Shown here: piece after piece, positions 62,335 to 64,000 of the stretch
How positions within the stretch are numbered: the first letter of the stretch is position 1
Layout of the letters: the number at the start of each line of letters is the position of its first letter
From: Hymenobacter swuensis DY53
GTDB lineage: Bacteria; Bacteroidota; Bacteroidia; Cytophagales; Hymenobacteraceae
Direction: 5' to 3'
NCBI RefSeq assembly: GCF_000576555.1
Contig: NZ_CP007145.1
Location: forward strand, 3,162,001 to 3,226,000
Length of the DNA stretch: 64,000 nucleotides
The notes under the pieces: model-generated
What the model was told of the DNA's origin: nothing
Database searches by the model: none
The model's input: only the letters and a program-made list of their open reading frames with translations
Translations under genes and position numbers: made by a program

Positions 62335-63354
62335 TTAACGCAGCAGCGGGGCTACGCGGTGACCAATCAGCTCGGTAGCCTGCAGAATTTTCTCGTGCGG
62401 CAGCACGGCTACATCCATCTGAAACGTCACGCGGGAGATGCCACCCAGCGCCTCGCTGTGGCGCAGAATCTTGGCGGCTACTTCCTCGGGGCTGCCCACC
62501 AGCAGGGCGCCCAGCGGGCCGGCCTGCGCCTCTACATGCGCCCGCGTCGGGGCCATTCCGCCCCGCTCCCGGGCCCGTTGGCCGAAGGTCTGGATGTAGC
62601 CGGGCGCGAAACCATTCAGCGCCTCTTCGGTGGTAGGGGCAACATAGCCCAGTGAGTGCAGACCTACTTTCAGCTGCTCGGGCGCGTGCCCGGCCCGGCG
62701 GCCGGCCTCACGGTAGAGGTCCAGCAGGGGCCGGAAGCGGTGGGTTTCGCCCCCGATGATGGCCACCATCAGCGGCAGGCCCAGCGCCCCGGCCCGCACA
62801 AACGACTCAGGTGTGCCGCCCACGCCCAGCCAGATGGGTAGTTGCGCCTGCGCCGGACGCGGGTACACGCCCTGTCCCGTGAGGGCGGGCCGGAACCGGC
62901 CCTGCCACCGGATTTTCTCAGCGTCCCGAATGGCCAGCAGCAGCTCCAGCTTTTCGGCAAACAGCTCGTCGTAGTCATTGAGGCTGAAGCCGAATAGCGG
63001 GAAGGCTTCCGTAGACGAGCCACGGCCCACCACCATTTCGGCCCGGCCCTGCGAAATCAAATCCAGCGTGGCGAATTCCTGGAACACGCGCACCGGATCG
63101 GCAGCCGACAGCACCGTGACGGCACTGGTAAGACGAATGCGCGAGGTGCGCGCCGCTGCCGCTGCCAGAATTACGGCCGTGGCCGAATCGAGGTACTCGG
63201 CGCGGTGGTGTTCGCCAATGCCAAACACATCGAGGCCAACCTGGTCGGCGCGTTCAATCCGTTCGAGTAGCAGGCGCATGGCCTCCGTACCGCTCAGCAG
63301 GTCGCCGCCGTTTTGAAGTAGGTGGGAGGCAAAGCTATCAATTCCGACTTCCAT
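62335..63354 (-). CDS. LLM-class flavin-dependent oxidoreductase
   Basis: From the ATG at 63354 this 339-residue luciferase-like monooxygenase family protein has the start M-E-V-G-I-D-S-F, then G-I-G-E-H-H, the S-A-V-T-V-L-S strand, and G-R-A-E-M-V-V-G-R-G-S with F-G-F-S-L-N-D-Y. It binds FMN or F420-like flavin and oxidises an unknown substrate. The frame extends 68 codons upstream without family-like sequence, so the internal start is used. It is convergent to uxuA and divergent to the helicase gene. Confidence 0.88.
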   Translation of the reverse strand: MEVGIDSFASHLLQNGGDLLSGTEAMRLLLERIERADQVGLDVFGIGEHHRAEYLDSATAVILAAAAARTSRIRLTSAVTVLSAADPVRVFQEFATLDLISQGRAEMVVGRGSSTEAFPLFGFSLNDYDELFAEKLELLLAIRDAEKIRWQGRFRPALTGQGVYPRPAQAQLPIWLGVGGTPESFVRAGALGLPLMVAIIGGETHRFRPLLDLYREAGRRAGHAPEQLKVGLHSLGYVAPTTEEALNGFAPGYIQTFGQRARERGGMAPTRAHVEAQAGPLGALLVGSPEEVAAKILRHSEALGGISRVTFQMDVAVLPHEKILQATELIGHRVAPLLR

Positions 63355-63637
63355 AAGATAAATCAGTAGGTGAAAAAAGGATTTCTGCCTGGCCCTCCGG
63401 AGAAAGCCGGGCATCTGAGCTTCAACCGGACAAAGCCGCCGCCGGTTGCCCCGTAGCCGGTAGTTGCGCCGATACGCCGCTTCGGCGCGATGATAACACC
63501 CTTTTTCAGGTCTTCCGCAGTCTGGTTTACCTGGCCGACCTCGCAGCGCGCTGCGCAACCGATAAAATATGCGTGATTCGTCGGCAGCCCGGAATTTGAT
63601 GGCACCTTTGTGGCCTGTTTTTCAGAATCAGCCCGTG

Positions 63638-64000
63638 ATGAACGCAACCGAGCAAGAAGAGAGAGAATATCTGGAGGAAATCAAGGAGAAGCTCACGCTG
63701 GCCGTGCGGCGCGTGGATGACGCCGTGAAGCAGTTTTCTAGTGAGCTGCGCCAGAAAAAGCAGTATATCCACGAGCACCAGTCGGGCATGGATGAGGCCG
63801 ACATGGTGGCCGCCGACCAGTCCATCAACCGCATGGCTCTCACGGGGGAAGGGGCCGTGGCCCGGAAGCGCCGCCTGCTCAAGCTGGTGCAGTCACCTTA
63901 CTTCGGCCGCCTCGATTTCGGCCCGAAGAACCAGGCCGTCGCGCCGGTGTACATCGGGGTGCATTCATTTTTTGATGAGCAGCAGCGTCAGAATCTGGTG
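63638..64000 (+). CDS. HelD/UvrD-like ATP-dependent helicase, N-terminal part (runs off the window)
   Basis: From the ATG at 63638 the frame is open for 121 codons to the window edge. The N-terminus is a charged helical stretch (about 1-75), followed by P-Y-F-G-R-L-D-F and Y-I-G-V-H-S-F-F-D, a pairing typical of HelD-type helicases that dissociate stalled RNA polymerase. Walker motifs would lie downstream and are not seen. It is divergent to the LLM gene, 283 bases away. Function is inferred from this short N-terminal match. Confidence 0.65.
   Translation, partial: MNATEQEEREYLEEIKEKLTLAVRRVDDAVKQFSSELRQKKQYIHEHQSGMDEADMVAADQSINRMALTGEGAVARKRRLLKLVQSPYFGRLDFGPKNQAVAPVYIGVHSFFDEQQRQNLV

Noticed and set aside
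63355..63558. 68-codon extension of the LLM oxidoreductase gene
   Set aside because: The added part is Arg-rich with no family similarity and lies in the divergent promoter region.

Overview
The window is high-GC DNA from a Bacteroidota member, most likely a Hymenobacter-like cytophagalean. Evidence: two SusC/SusD pairs, type IX secretion (T9SS) C-terminal sorting domains of types A and B, a hybrid two-component regulator, promoters with a TAnnTTTG -7 element, few Shine-Dalgarno sequences, and dense palindromic repeats between genes. The genus is inferred from style; no rRNA is present.

Layout. 1-6242 (minus strand) is a surface-polysaccharide cluster: an undecaprenyl-phosphate sugar-1-phosphate transferase, a WecG/TagA glycosyltransferase, then a CDP-sugar branch (rfbF, an epimerase/dehydratase, an RmlC-like epimerase, and an oxidoreductase cut by the window edge). 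6494-7650 holds a LytTR gene remnant, a candidate pseudoknotted small RNA with its own terminator, and a Fur-family gene. 7656-19972 (minus) is a complete fructan utilisation locus: a periplasmic-sugar-binding hybrid regulator, SusC, SusD, a sugar/H+ symporter, a fructokinase and a secreted GH32 enzyme. 20134-24707 carries tRNA-Lys, a BatE-like protein, an AraC-type regulator, pckA and terC. 24920-39221 is rich in secreted proteins: an M36 metallopeptidase, a GEVED/PKD protein, a 1535-residue gliding-motility-type protein with four exact 84-residue repeats, and an erythromycin-esterase-like protein lacking a key histidine.

39335-43238 contains rlmD, a small mosaic locus and thiL. The mosaic locus is the most unusual part: two unrelated small genes sit between rlmD and a conserved hypothetical gene, separated by an in-frame fusion of that gene's first 21 codons to the last 22 codons of rlmD. 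This looks like a two-unit cassette array with boundaries at gene ends.

45395-62287 is a second polysaccharide locus: a divergent LacI regulator with a visible operator, SusC, SusD, a GH2 beta-glucuronidase, a GH50/agarase-like enzyme, a CE6-type acetylesterase, a GH10 xylanase, a GH3 enzyme, an SDR and mannonate dehydratase. It probably breaks down a glucuronic-acid-containing xylan-like polymer and feeds glucuronate into the mannonate pathway. The window ends with an LLM flavin enzyme and the start of a HelD/UvrD-type helicase.

Almost every intergenic gap holds inverted repeats of several families (here called A to E). Some are perfect 37- and 40-bp palindromes.
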